DNA from: Calamus simplicifolius
Lineage: Eukaryota > Streptophyta > Magnoliopsida > Arecales > Arecaceae
Length of the DNA: 64,000 nucleotides
Assembly (NCBI GenBank): GCA_900491605.1
Contig: UESW01001504.1
Location: 191,700 to 255,699 of the forward strand
Reading direction: 5' to 3'
The position numbers were made by a program, and so were the translations under genes. Below the pieces are notes generated by a model. It did no database searches. It was not told where the DNA came from and worked only from the letters and a program-made list of their open reading frames with translations. Below, in pieces: positions 12,270 through 22,789 of the stretch; the first letter of the stretch is position 1; each line of letters opens with the position of its first letter.

Positions 12270-12892
12270 TCGGCCCCCTCACCCTCTTTGCCACCTCTGA
12301 TGACTTCCTGCGCTCCTGCCCCTCCTGCTGCCCCTCCACCTCCTCCGTGAGTAACTCATCCCTGGTCTCTTCTCTCTTCCCTACCTCTCTAAGCTCGCCT
12401 TTGGTGCCAAGCTCAAGACAGCCAGCCCCGGTCGCTGCCTCACTGTCACATCCTCGACCGCCCCTCTCCACATCGGATCGATCCACGACCAACTCGTCTG
12501 ACATCAAAATCTTCATTGATGGCATCGAGGTCAACCGCTCGGACCTCTTCAACAATGGCCGCTTCATGATCCACGACATCGGTGGCTTCGTCGCCCCTCT
12601 TTCTCGTCTTTCTTGCAGCCCCAGCAACCCCACCTTTGCATTGGATACCGCCGCCGCCGCCCATGACTTCGATCACCCCGGATCAGCTGTCTCGCAGCTG
12701 ATGCTTCACAATGCCATCATCCACCTCCACGATGGCGGGTTCCGCATCCTCACCTTGGCGATGTGTGTTAAGAACGCAGAGCTCGTGGCACTCCAGAACA
12801 TGACGGTGTTGGCCCTTGACGACCCATCGAACTTCTTCGGTGGGCACGCATACGTGACGGAGGTGCGGTTCCACGTTGTCCCAATCACTTCT
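12270..12892 (+). pseudogene. Captured fasciclin-like arabinogalactan protein (FLA) gene fragment
   Basis: GC-rich, unlike the AT-rich transposon around it. One reading has a FAS1 ending (DGIEVNRSDLFNNGRFMIHDI, near 12515-12580), a linker, then the start of a second FAS1 domain (near 12675-12885) with MTVLALDDPSNFF and a YVTEVRFHVVP motif. A segment near 12390-12470 fits FAS1 only in another frame (FGAKLKTASPGRCLTVTSS), so a frameshift is present. FLAs are secreted, often GPI-anchored cell-wall proteins with one or two FAS1 domains. This copy lacks its N-terminus and most of the second domain, so it is a fragment. It lies in the same orientation as the Ulp1 remnant. Assignment to FLA is from motif memory, not a search. 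Confidence 0.75.
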
Positions 12893-13130
12893 TCGAGTGT
12901 TCCATAACATCACGGACAGCCATGTGGCCCACCACCTCTTATCCACCATGCCCCACTACCACACCATGGATGCCAGCAAGGCCATTCGGCTGATCCTAGG
13001 AGAGTATTATCAGTTTCATGGGACGCCCGTCTACAAGGCGATGTGGAGGGAGGCAAGGGAGTGCATCTACATGGAGCCCGACGAGAGCAGAGAGAAGAAG
13101 GGCATCATCTGGTACGGGAAAAAACTCTGA
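12889..13130 (+). pseudogene. FAD2: Captured 3' end of omega-6 (delta-12) fatty acid desaturase, FAD2
   Basis: The open frame 12876-13130 gives the last ~80 residues of a microsomal oleate desaturase: VFHNITDSHVAHH with the third histidine box at 12921-12935, then STMPHYH, ILGEYYQFHGTPVYKAMWRE and KECIY-like elements. It ends in Tyr-Gly-Lys-Lys-Leu at its own TGA. The end fits the aromatic ER-retrieval signal of FAD2. FAD2 introduces the delta-12 double bond in oleate on ER phosphatidylcholine. Histidine boxes I and II are missing, so it cannot be active. It joins directly to the FLA fragment around 12889-12897, in a different frame. Confidence 0.9.
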
Positions 13131-13140
13131 GCTTGTAGGG

Positions 13141-13206
13141 GGTTTATATAAGTGTTGCACAGATATGGCAACCGGTTTATATAAGTGTTGCACAGATATG
13201 GCAACC
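13141..13206 (+). repeat. 33-bp tandem duplication at the SIRE-B LTR edge
   Basis: Two identical 33-bp units (13141-13173, 13174-13206). Each holds about 12 bp of the sequence downstream of FAD2 (GGTTTATATAAG) plus the terminal 21 bp of a reversed LTR (TGTTGCACAGATATGGCAACC). Confidence 0.9.
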
Positions 13207-15270
13207 CAAAAGGAAAGGGGTGAATTGGGTTCTATAAAAATTAATTAGCAAGTATGTGCATTTTAAAAATTTAATAAATAAATTGATAATGTGCAGTGTG
13301 GCGTAGATAATATGCAATCAATCATAGAAAATATGATAACCAAATATAGCCAGTTTATAGTGGTTTGATGCCAAACCCAGCACCTGCATCCACTTTCCAA
13401 GAACCCTTTAAAAATTTCATTAACACCACTAGCCGACCTGGCTAGCAAACTTATTTACAGGCACAAGCAAGCCTTACACACTAGCCTTCCAAACTAGCCT
13501 TCTTGTTTATGGGTATAATGGGACCTTCCACTCTAGCCTTCCGGGCTAGCACTTGTTATCAGGCACAAACAAGCCTTACACAATCATACACGGGCAGATC
13601 TCTATCCTTACAAGTTTCACAACTGTGAAACACAAGAACAAAGCACAAGAATATCAAGTTTATACAATAAGCACCTAAAATGAGCAGATATTCAAAAATA
13701 TACTTTATAAATTTTTGAAGAATACTTCTCAAGATGGCTTTTTTTCCTTTAAGCACGCTGGAGCAATAAATGAAGCCTTTTGATGAAGCTTGAATGCTCT
13801 TCAAGAGTGGTTGGAGCTTTTCAGGCCATGCCAAGGATGAGACAATGAATGCTCTTCAAGTGGCTTCTATGATTTTCAATGTAGCTCTTCAACAATCTTT
13901 CCAAGAATGAAACTCTTTTTCAATGTATTTGTCTTGCTCTTTTTCTCTCTATTTTTCAATAATGTTTCTTTTCTTTTTCCGCTACGAAATCACTGTACAA
14001 GAGAGGTATTTATACACAACAGAAAAAATCTAGCCATTGCAAACCGTTGTGAGATGAAATAAAATAAATAGCAAAGCAAAAGAATGTTAGAAAATAAGTC
14101 CGTTGATAAATTTCAGAACATATCGGTCGACCAATTGGTTGACCAATCCTAGGCTCAAAGCTATTTTCTGAGACAAACCCGAGAGCAACAAAAAATCGAT
14201 CACCCAGCTCCAAAAATCGGTCACCCAATAAAAAGCACCAAAAGAGTTAGCCATCTGGCAAATGGATCGATCATGCAACAAAAGTAATGAGAAAAGTTGG
14301 ATGCCTAATGAAAGGCATCAGTCTTCTAACAAAATGTGTGGGAAGTATTAGGCACCCAATGCCAAAAATCGGTCATCCAATGCCTCTTTGGATTTGTTTC
14401 TGAAAAGAGGATAGAGAGCCAAAAGATATTAGTCGCCCAGCGTTGGAAATTGGTCATCCAATGAAAAGGGACAAGATGATTAGGCGCCCGATGAGTGAAA
14501 CTGGTCTTCCAACATTCATTCCAATTTATTTCAGAAGGAAGACATAAGCTCACAAAATCAGTTGGCCAACAGTCATTCAAACAAAAAAGTTGGTCATCTG
14601 ATGCAAAGCATTGGTCATCCAATAACCACTTCAAAAAGGTTTCAGAAAACAAACAGAGACCAACACAAATTGGTCATCCAAAGTAGGGAATCGGTTGACT
14701 AATAAAAAGTTGGATGGCTAGCTTCATGAGGTCAATTGTCCAATGCATAGGAAGTTCACATGTTGGACACCTAATCATGAGAGCCAGTCATCCAGAAAAT
14801 TAATGGAAAATGGTTTTATAGTTACAAAAAGTTGAAGAAAAAATCTTTGCAAAGCAATGGAAAAGATTTGACTGCTCAGTTTATATAAAAGATCTATAAC
14901 ATGATTAAATCCAGTTCAAGATAATGCAAATATAATGAAACTTTAAAGTCATTTTGGCAAGTAAACTGTTCAAACAATAAGTGTACACAAGATACATGAA
15001 AACCATTCAATAATCATGAAATTCAAGTCCTTTAAAAAAATTCATTTTGTACTACAAACTCTTTAAAAATAATTTAACTTAAAAAGCACATTCATAGAAT
15101 TAATACTTTACCTGTATTACCTTTCATTTGATTTGGAATTTATCTTAAACTAAAGCAAGCACCTTCTTTCATGATGAATTTCATGAAATTCTTAATCTCA
15201 ACAACAATATGATTTGATTAGTATTATACTTAATTATTTTGTATTCATCAAAATCAATATGAGGTCAACA
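13186..15270 (-). repeat. 3' LTR of SIRE-B (about 2085 bp)
   Basis: Minus-strand start TGTTGACCTC at 15270 follows a short A/G-rich tract (15271-15285). The end is CAACA at 13186, duplicated at 13153. U3 (about 14110-14780) contains many copies of TTGGTCATCCAAT-like and TCGGTCACCCAAT-like motifs, including an exact GGTCGACC core near 14126. A TATA-like TATAAATA lies near 14008-14016. Confidence 0.75.
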
Positions 15271-17330
15271 ATATTTCTCTTTTTGATATGACAAAACTAT
15301 TAAGTATACAACAAAAGATAAAAAATTTTAATCATGATAATCCTTGATAACCTGAAGTATAAGATAAGGCGAGCCAAAATTTAGTGTATCATGTTGAAAC
15401 TCTAAATTTCAAGAATACTTAAAATATGATATTCAAAAGATATATTGTATAACTCCCTCTTAGATTTTGAAAATATACATTATTTTGAAATACCATAATG
15501 TATGCATTTCTCTCTCATGATTAGAATATGTGCTATTCTTTTTTCTTTTAATGTATGCTTTTCTCTCTCCTTTTGAAATACCATAATGTATGCATTTCTC
15601 TCTCATGATTGGAATGTATACTATTTTCTCCCCCATGATTGAAATGTATGTTATTCTCTTTTCCTTTTTGCCATCAATCAAAAAGAGATGAAAGAATGTA
15701 CACAAAGTTTCTGTTTATCTTTTCATCAAGAGTAACAAGGAGTAGCATAAATAAGACATAAAAAGATCAATCATTCAATAATAATTATCATTCATAACTC
15801 AGTTGATACCAATTTAAAAATTTTAAATTTAGGATCAAAATATTACTTTTTCATATCAGAACAAGGCAGCATGTTCTATAGCTTGATACCAATAAGAAAA
15901 TATATTCAGATAATTGCATTATATAAGAATTGATACCACTTTCATACATTAAAGCATTTATTATAATAAGACATTTATTGCTCAATACATCATAGTATTT
16001 AATGCATCGAAGTCTTCAATTATTCAAACAAGTTCCTTCTCCCCCTTACTAATTTAAAAACATGTTGAGATACGATGTTTACTGATACAAAAAAAAAAAT
16101 GTTTGAGTTCATATATGCTTACATTCTTCTCCCCTTTAATATTTCAAATTTGATCTATATACAATAAGAATTTTATGCAAGAAATGATACCAATATCACA
16201 TAATCCAAGCATTTTATAAATGTATCATGCTAATCTCAATACATAGTCATTCTATAGCAATCATCACATATCAAATACACATTTAATAAGATATTTTGCA
16301 TCACCTCTATTAAGTCCTTTTTATTTCACACAAACAATTTATCATAAGACATGATCAAGAAATGATACCACTGATAAAGTAGGCATTTAATGATCCAAGA
16401 CTCACAATAAAATCATATCAAACAAGGAGTATGCAAATCAAACTGTTACCAATCATGCTTCTTTAAAGTTTCAAATCAACATAATCTTTTCTTTATGTTG
16501 CACTAGCAATAATTTTTATAAATTCAAGGTTATAATAATTTATCTCTTGTCAGGCATGTATCATATCAGAAGATCATGGCACATCCTCTTAGAGTATAAA
16601 CTATCTAATTATTTACAAAGTTAGAGATTTAAACTACTATACTACGATCTATCTCTCTTTGGCACATACCGTATCCTGATATCATAGCATGTCGATAGAG
16701 GGTACAGGCCGTGTATGCCAAATCAAAACCTCGATTAGAAAAATAACTTGAAAGATATATGAAAGAAGAGCATGCTTTTATTGCATAAAAATCAAGAATG
16801 AAAAGAAAGGTAGAACCTAGTTACATGCTTCATCATCATTCCAAGTTGAAGGAATCTAGCCATGCATTACTGTTGCTAGCATCCCCTTCATAATTTTTCT
16901 CTTCCAGTCTAAATACAATAATCTAGATAAAAGAAAAATAAAAAAAAACTTTAGAGAAAACTCTCATTTCTTGACTACTGCTTAAGGTTCTCCTTTTATA
17001 GATCTTGTTTAGGGCTTCCTTCTAATCAAAGTTGGAGTCAATCAGGCTCGAGATCATTCAAATATCGTGAGAACATTTCTCAGCCATCCGTTCAACATCA
17101 CCTACCTCAGTTTGCACCAGAAATCATGCAAAATCATCTCTTTCTTTCTTTTTGGGCAAACAGAGTCCTGATTTGAGTATGTGTGCATCATTTGACTTCA
17201 AAAATTGAGCTCTTTTCACCTATAGGTTCCTTTTCTGCAAACATCCATAAAAAATATCAATTCTTAATACATTTAAAGTATTTAATATTTATTTTAATGG
17301 TTAAATTGAGATAATAAATAGTCTTACCAT
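15271..17330 (-). other. SIRE-B interior, no genes seen
   Basis: AT-rich. Minus-strand polypurine tracts near 16043 and 16130 resemble those upstream of the SIRE-A 3' LTR. A ~90-bp local duplication lies at about 15485-15680. GATACCA motifs recur near 15807, 15883, 15930, 16185 and 16361. A different GC-richer segment (16560-17230) could be another inserted fragment that I do not recognise. Confidence 0.5.
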
Positions 17331-17813
17331 TGACCAATGGGAAAAAGTTGGTCTTCCCGTGAGGAACCATGAAAGGATTGGATGCCTAATCCAAATCCAT
17401 TTGTCATCCAATTCTTATTCAAAAAATTGGTCTTCCAATTGCTTGCCAAAAATAATTGAATCCAGTTCAAGACAATGCAAATATAATTAAACTTGAAAGT
17501 CATTTTGGCAAGCAAACTATCTAAATAATAAGTGTATACATAACACATGAAAGACATTTAGAGGTCACGAAATTCAAATCCTTTGAAAAATTTATTTTGC
17601 ATTATAAACTCCTTGAAAACAATTTATCATGGAAAGCACAAACATATAATTGATACTTTACCTGCATTACCTTCCATTTGATTCGAAATATACCTCAAGC
17701 TAAAGCAATATCTTCTTTCATAATGAGTAACCTAAAATCACTTAAACTCAACAATAATATGATTAGTACTATACTTAATTGTTTTGTATTCATCAAAATC
17801 AATGAGGTAAATA
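17331..17813 (-). repeat. Second LTR remnant of SIRE-B
   Basis: From about 17460 it is a direct repeat of 14900-15264 with scattered differences. 17331-17450 holds TTGGTCTTCC and GTCATCCAATT motifs as in the other LTR. The rest of this LTR is missing. Confidence 0.7.
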
Positions 17814-18399
17814 CATTCTTCTCCAAATTAAACTGTAGAGAGATTGCTTCTTGATCATGCAATGAGTGAGCTGTCTTTTAAAAGTTTCACAGGTCACCAT
17901 TGATTGCTCCTATAAAAGTTAAAGATTTTGTTGGTTCTCACATTGAATGGCCTCGAGCATTAATTATTGATGATCAAGTCAAGGTATTTGGAACATTTTA
18001 ACTTATCTATATATTTGTGATTAATTTATATTGATAAACTATTTTCTATAAAATATATGTGAATTGAATTTCATTACTTTGAACAGGCTAAGATTGTTCC
18101 GCAAAAGTAACAGATAAAAAGCAAAGAAAAGGGTCCATGGAGTTTGTCATATTAAAGAATCACATTGCAAAAAGTTTGGAAGATACGAATACAATAACTA
18201 TGGCATTGGATGTTGGTTGTCTTTGATCATGAACAGGTCTATTATATTATTCAGGAAGATATCAATCACTTTTGCTCAATGAAGAAGATTGCTTCTAGTT
18301 GTATTATGCTATATATGAGGTAATAAGATATTTTTATATTTTTTGCATTTCACATGCAATTACTAGATGTTACAAGTTTCTAATAATAACTATGGGATT

Positions 18400-19262
18400 G
18401 AATAATTTGATTTGTATAGCTATTTGTATAGCCAACTCAAGAAATCAAAATTGCTCAACATGTATGGCTTCGTAGACCCTGGACAGATCTGTGTACCCTC
18501 TGGATCTGCTAAAGTACAATCAGATTTGATTGCTAAAAGATTAGAGCATTATTATGTGGATTAATTATTTCTAGCTCCTTATACCTCTGTTATAGCTCCT
18601 TATGGATTATTGTTATTATGTTTATGAAGGAATCACTGGTCTTGGGTGGTTATTGATCCTCATGGGGACAAAGTATATTTTTATGATTCTATTTGACGTT
18701 TAGCAAAAAAAGAATTGAAAGGTGTTATTAATACGTAAGTATTTATTTCTTTATAATTTTATAGTAATTTGCCTAGGTTATAGGATTTGAGTTTCACACT
18801 ATTATTATACTTTGTTATATCAGTGCACTCAAAATATACAACGCTAAAGTTAACCGAGTTGCAAGAAAAATACTTACTTGAGAGTCAATTCAGGTATATT
18901 GAGTTGTACATTCTTTTTAATAATTCATAAAATTAGATCTTATTTGTTTGAATCTTATAAAAACTTTTAAATTCATTTTTCAAGTATCCTAAGCAACCAT
19001 CAGGTGATGAATGTGGCTATTATGTCATCATGTATATGAAGAAGATCGTTAAGAATCATATCATTTCAACCGATGAAAAGATAGGTTATTATTGCATGAT
19101 TCATATAAGTAGTACTTTTTATGGTTTAGATTTTTGTGTTGTATTATTTAGTGCTTCTTTTCTGAGTAACTTATGTATGTATGTAGTTTGGCAAGAAGAA
19201 AACCTATAAATAAGAAGAGATCGACATTATGTGCGGAGAATGGATCGAGTACTTGTAAGATT
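18400..19262 (+). pseudogene. Ulp1-like (C48) cysteine protease remnant of CACTA-1
   Basis: Several exons on the plus strand. The first segment (about 18420-18565) has Met-Tyr-Gly-Phe-Val-Asp-Pro. The second (about 18600-18735) has the catalytic His in HWSWVVIDP (His codon 18634-18636) and FYDS with the Asp. The third (about 18985-19080) has the Gln and catalytic Cys in CGYYVIMYM (Cys codon 19012-19014). GTAAGT-like donors near 18733 and AG acceptors near 18821 and 18984 suggest introns. The His/Asp/Gln/Cys set of Ulp1 SUMO-protease folds is present, but stops interrupt. Many plant CACTA and MULE elements carry such a domain of unclear role. Confidence 0.75.
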
Positions 19263-19499
19263 TCATTTGAAGAAATGTTATGGATGTTTGTATATTGAAG
19301 TTTGGATTATCTGAAAATATTATGGATGTTTATATGACAGTATTGGATATTTCAATTCAATATATTATATTTTTTCTTGAATTGAAAGTATATATTTGTA
19401 TGACAGTATTGGATATTTATATGACATTATTGGATATTTTAATTTAATATTTTAGAATTTTTTTGGAATTAAAAGTATATATTTATGTGACAAGATTGA

Positions 19500-19754
19500 A
19501 TATTATACTATGTTTTGAATATAAAAACGTAGTCTAAAATAAATGATAGACTATGTTTTTCAATAAAAAAGTAGTCTTTTGTACAATTATAGACTATATT
19601 TTGCCAATATTATTTTGACTTTTAACTACATCTAAAAACGTAGTCTAAAAAAAAACTTTTAACTATACTCACCTAAACTACATTTTAAAAATGTAGTCTA
19701 TATATAAAAGACTACATTTTTTAGACGTAGTCTAATTAACTTTTTGTAGTAGTG
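19500..19754 (+). repeat. CACTA-1 right subterminal repeats and terminal inverted repeat
   Basis: Alternating GTAGTCTA / TAGACTAC cores followed by A/T runs, as at the left end, ending with the 28-bp TIR at 19727-19754 and target duplication AGT at 19755-19757. Confidence 0.85.
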
Positions 19755-19757
19755 AGT

Positions 19758-21262
19758 CCCAAGTCCTAGCAGACTGTGTGGTTAAATGCACCTAAATCGA
19801 GGCCAACCAAAGGAGCCTCTTCCAAAGGGTTCGATCGCTGAGTCAGATGAGATGGAAGAGACATGGATCCTTCACGTCGATGGTGCTTCTATCTCGCAAG
19901 AGAGTGGGGCAGGATTGATCCTTGCAAGCCCGGAAAAGACAATGGCAGAATATGCCCTTCATTTTCTCTTCAAAGCTATCAACAACCAAGCCAAGTACGA
20001 AGCTATATTGGTGGGACTAAGGCTTTCACAGGAACTCAGAGTAAGGCGCCTCAGAGCTTTCACCGACTCTCAGCTAGTTGCCGAACAAATCATGAGAGAA
20101 TATGAAGCTTGAGACCCCATCATGTCTCGTTATTTAGACAAAGTCCGGTCACAAGCTTCCATGCTAGCCTACTTCAACATCAACTACATCTCCAGAGGTA
20201 AAAATACCAGGGCCGATGCCCTATCCTGGCTAGCCACATCAGCAGATAATACCCTAGGGAGGACTTATATTGAGTATCTAGAAGCCCCAAGTATCGAGAG
20301 GACGCGGTTGAGCTAGTTCAGAAGTGTGACAGCTACCAATGGCATTAGCACATTCAACGGTAGCTCACTTCCTAGCTAAGTTCACTTTCATCCTTATGGC
20401 CCTTCGCTCAATGGGGTATGGACATCTTTGGTCCATTCCCTCCGGCATTGGGCTAATAGAAGTTCTTGCTCATTGTCATCGACTACTTCACCAAATGGAT
20501 CAAAGTTAAGGCATTGGCACACATCACCAAGAGCAAGGTGAAGTCTTTCTTTTAGAAGTTCATCAATTGCTGCTTCGGGTTACCCCAAGCCATCATCACC
20601 AACAATGGCTAGCAATTTGACAACAAAACCTTCAAGGAATTCTATGCCGAGCTGAACATCCACCATCGGTTCACTTTTGTTGTTACCCAAAAACCAATGG
20701 AGAAGCTGAGGTGATGAATAGAACCATCCTTCAGGGCCTTTGGACCCGGCTGGATGAGTTCAAAGATAGATAGGTGGAGGAGCTTCTAAGCGTGCTGTGG
20801 ACATACCATGCAACCTCAAGAATGCCCACTGGAGAGACACCATTCAGCTCATCTTCGGATCAAAAGCGGTCATCCCAGTTGAGATTGGCCTCCCAACCTT
20901 TCGGATAAAATCATACAACGAAGAAGACAACCTGACATAATTGAGAGCCAACCTCGACCTCATTGATGAGGTGCGCGACCAAGTGCAGCTTAAGATGGCA
21001 GCGTTTTACCAGCGAGATGCAAGGTACTATAATGCCCATGTGCGTCTAAAGTTCTTTCGCCCTAGAGACTCGTACTAAGGCGAGTCAAAGTCTCCAAGCC
21101 AACAGAAGAAGATAAATTATCCCCAAATTGGAAAGGACCTTATTAGGTCGCCGAAGCATTCCATAGGGGAGCCTACTGGATCGAAGAACTTGATGGAAAG
21201 CTAATCCCCACACATGGAATGCAGAAAATCTTCACATATATTGCCAATAATATATAAGAGTC
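19758..21262 (+). pseudogene. Tat-1 pol last part: archaeal-type RNase H and integrase (broken)
   Basis: After the end of native RNase H (VLADC), the frame 19786-20112 encodes an archaeal-type RNase H: HVDGAS near 19875, GAGLILASPE, then NNQAKYEAIL and TDSQLVAEQI. Integrase follows (about 20330-21240) with GMDIFGPFP-like residues near 20417, a T-N-N-G core near 20597 (first catalytic Asp changed to Asn), and a C-terminal segment PNWKGPY near 21125. Many TAG/TAA stops break it. It ends near 21260. Confidence 0.88.
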
Positions 21263-21299
21263 AATTTGTGGGGAGCAAAAAGAGATTACTTATATGCTA

Positions 21300-22100
21300 G
21301 TTCATCGTCCAGCCTCCATGCTGATCGAAGACCTACTTTTCGACTCCGCATTGAATGTGTTCAGTCGGCTCACAGTTTGGAGATACCTACTTCCCAACTC
21401 CACATCGGATGAGTTCAATTAGCTCACAGTTTGGAGGCATCGGATGTGTCTAATCATCTCACAGTTAAGAGACATCGACCTTCCGACTCATAGTTGATGG
21501 ATGCCTACTTTTTGACTCCGCATTGGATGTGTCCAGTTGGCTCATAGTTAAGAGATATCAACCTTCCAGCTCATAGTTGATGGATGCCTACTTTTGAACT
21601 CCGCATTAGATGAGTCCAATCGACTCATAATTGGAAGACGTCAATCTTCTAGCTTACAGTTGATGAGTGCCTACTTTTCGATTTCATGTCGAATGAGTCC
21701 AATTGGCTCATAGTTGGGAGACATCGATCTTTCGGCTCACAATTGATGGACGCCTACCTCCTGACTTCATGTCGAATGAGTTCAGTTAGCTCACAGTTGG
21801 AAGACGTTGACCTTCCGGCTCATAATTGACGGATGCCTATTTTCTAACTCCACGTTGGATGAGTATAGTCGGCTCACAATTGTGAGAGATCAACTCCTCA
21901 GCTTACAGTTGACAAAAGCTTGCCTCCTAACTTCAAGTCAAGAGATGACAGTTGGCCACTCTCAGCAGGCTAAGGATCTATAGTTGACCACCCAAGCAGG
22001 ACCTTCAACCGGCCATCCAAGCAGGACCTCCAGTAGGCCACTCAGGTAGGACCTCCAGCTAGCCACTCGAGTAGGACCTCCAATCGGAAGATGATCATTG
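21300..22100 (+). repeat. Tat-1 3' region: degenerate tandem repeats
   Basis: About 21340-21900 consists of degenerate ~50-60 bp units built on 'CGACTCCGCATTGAATGTG' and 'GGCTCACAGTTTGGAGA'. 21960-22090 has a shorter unit with 'GGCCACTCAGGTAGGACC'. The second motif reappears in the 3' LTR at about 25486-25557. Confidence 0.8.
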
Positions 22101-22789
22101 GCCGCTCCAAGCCAATCAAGTCGCAGTCAATCTGCCTTCAACCTTACCTAAAATTCATCAAGCAAGCAAGTGCACAGTTTCAGAGGACATGCCACTACAG
22201 TTATGAATTTATGCAAGGCAAGTGAAAGCTACCAATGCTGAAAGCAATGCAAAAGGGAAAAAGAACATCTCCATGGGAAGGAATTGGAAGCTGAAGTTAA
22301 CATACAGACATAAACACAAAGGCAAGACAACTTCTAAGCATTTAAGAGACCAAGGCCGAAGAAAAAAAGGAAAAAATCTCTTTATTGAAGTATAAAAGCA
22401 TACATGATGAGATCGGTCGAAGCCAAGCTACAAAAAGTATAAAGTACACAAGGGAGAATCAATCGAAGCTAGATTACAAGAGAAACTCAAAAACAAAATA
22501 AAATACAAAAAAAAGTCCAAAAAGGAGGTGGTCCTTAATTATAGCCCCTCTCAGCTCCCATGCCATCATCGTCGTCTTTGACCCCATCAACCGCCGTGCT
22601 CGCCGGCTACTCCATTGACTCTTCGGAGTCCTCAACAGTAATGGCACTCAAGTCCGTAATGTGCAGGACCCAGGATAACTTATTTTGCATTCCTTGAATC
22701 CCCTGAGGAATTAATTGTACGCTGCCTTGGTAACCTCATCATTGAAGTCGACAAAGCTTTTATACGCCTTCACGGCCTTGTCGGCCTCA

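Larger units (their letters stand above)
13186..17813 (-). mobile_element. SIRE-B: decayed Sirevirus-like element inside CACTA-1 (reverse orientation)
   Basis: On the minus strand 13186-15270 reads like a Sirevirus LTR. It has the conserved blocks 'GTGGATGCAGGTGCTGG', a gene-free leader, and the terminal 'AACCCAATTCACC...TTGGGTTGCCAT' arrangement seen in SIRE-A and SIRE-C. Part of it (about 14900-15264) recurs directly at about 17460-17810, which I take as a remnant of the second LTR. The interior has no recognisable coding sequence, only AT-rich DNA with AGGGGAGAAG-type polypurine tracts on the minus strand. It is either a non-autonomous or a deleted copy. Confidence 0.75.
11889..19754 (+). 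mobile_element. CACTA-1: complete CACTA (En/Spm-like) DNA transposon carrying host-gene fragments
   Basis: Terminal inverted repeats of 28 bp (11889-11916 and 19727-19754) match at 27 positions and begin CACTACTACAAAAA. A perfect 3-bp target duplication AGT lies at 11886-11888 and 19755-19757. Removing the element plus one AGT restores the Tat-1 RNase H reading frame, which proves both boundaries. Subterminal arrays of a TAGACTACRTTTTT-like motif fill about 11917-12110 and 19500-19726. Inside are an FLA fragment, a FAD2 fragment, a reverse-oriented Sirevirus and an Ulp1-like protease. No TNPD-type transposase is recognisable, so it is non-autonomous now. Confidence 0.95.

Noticed and set aside
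12244..12949. Minus-strand ORFs across the FLA/FAD2 fragment
   Set aside because: The plus strand carries the recognisable FAS1 and FAD2 motifs; the opposite frames are GC-driven shadows.
12876..13130. An expressed functional FAD2
   Set aside because: Only the last ~80 codons are present; histidine boxes I and II and all membrane spans before them are missing.
15896..17813. Full-length second LTR of SIRE-B starting at the GCTTGATACCAA near 15880
   Set aside because: No LTR terminus (TGTTG) or alignment to 13186-14890 is present there. Only 17331-17813 is clearly repeated.
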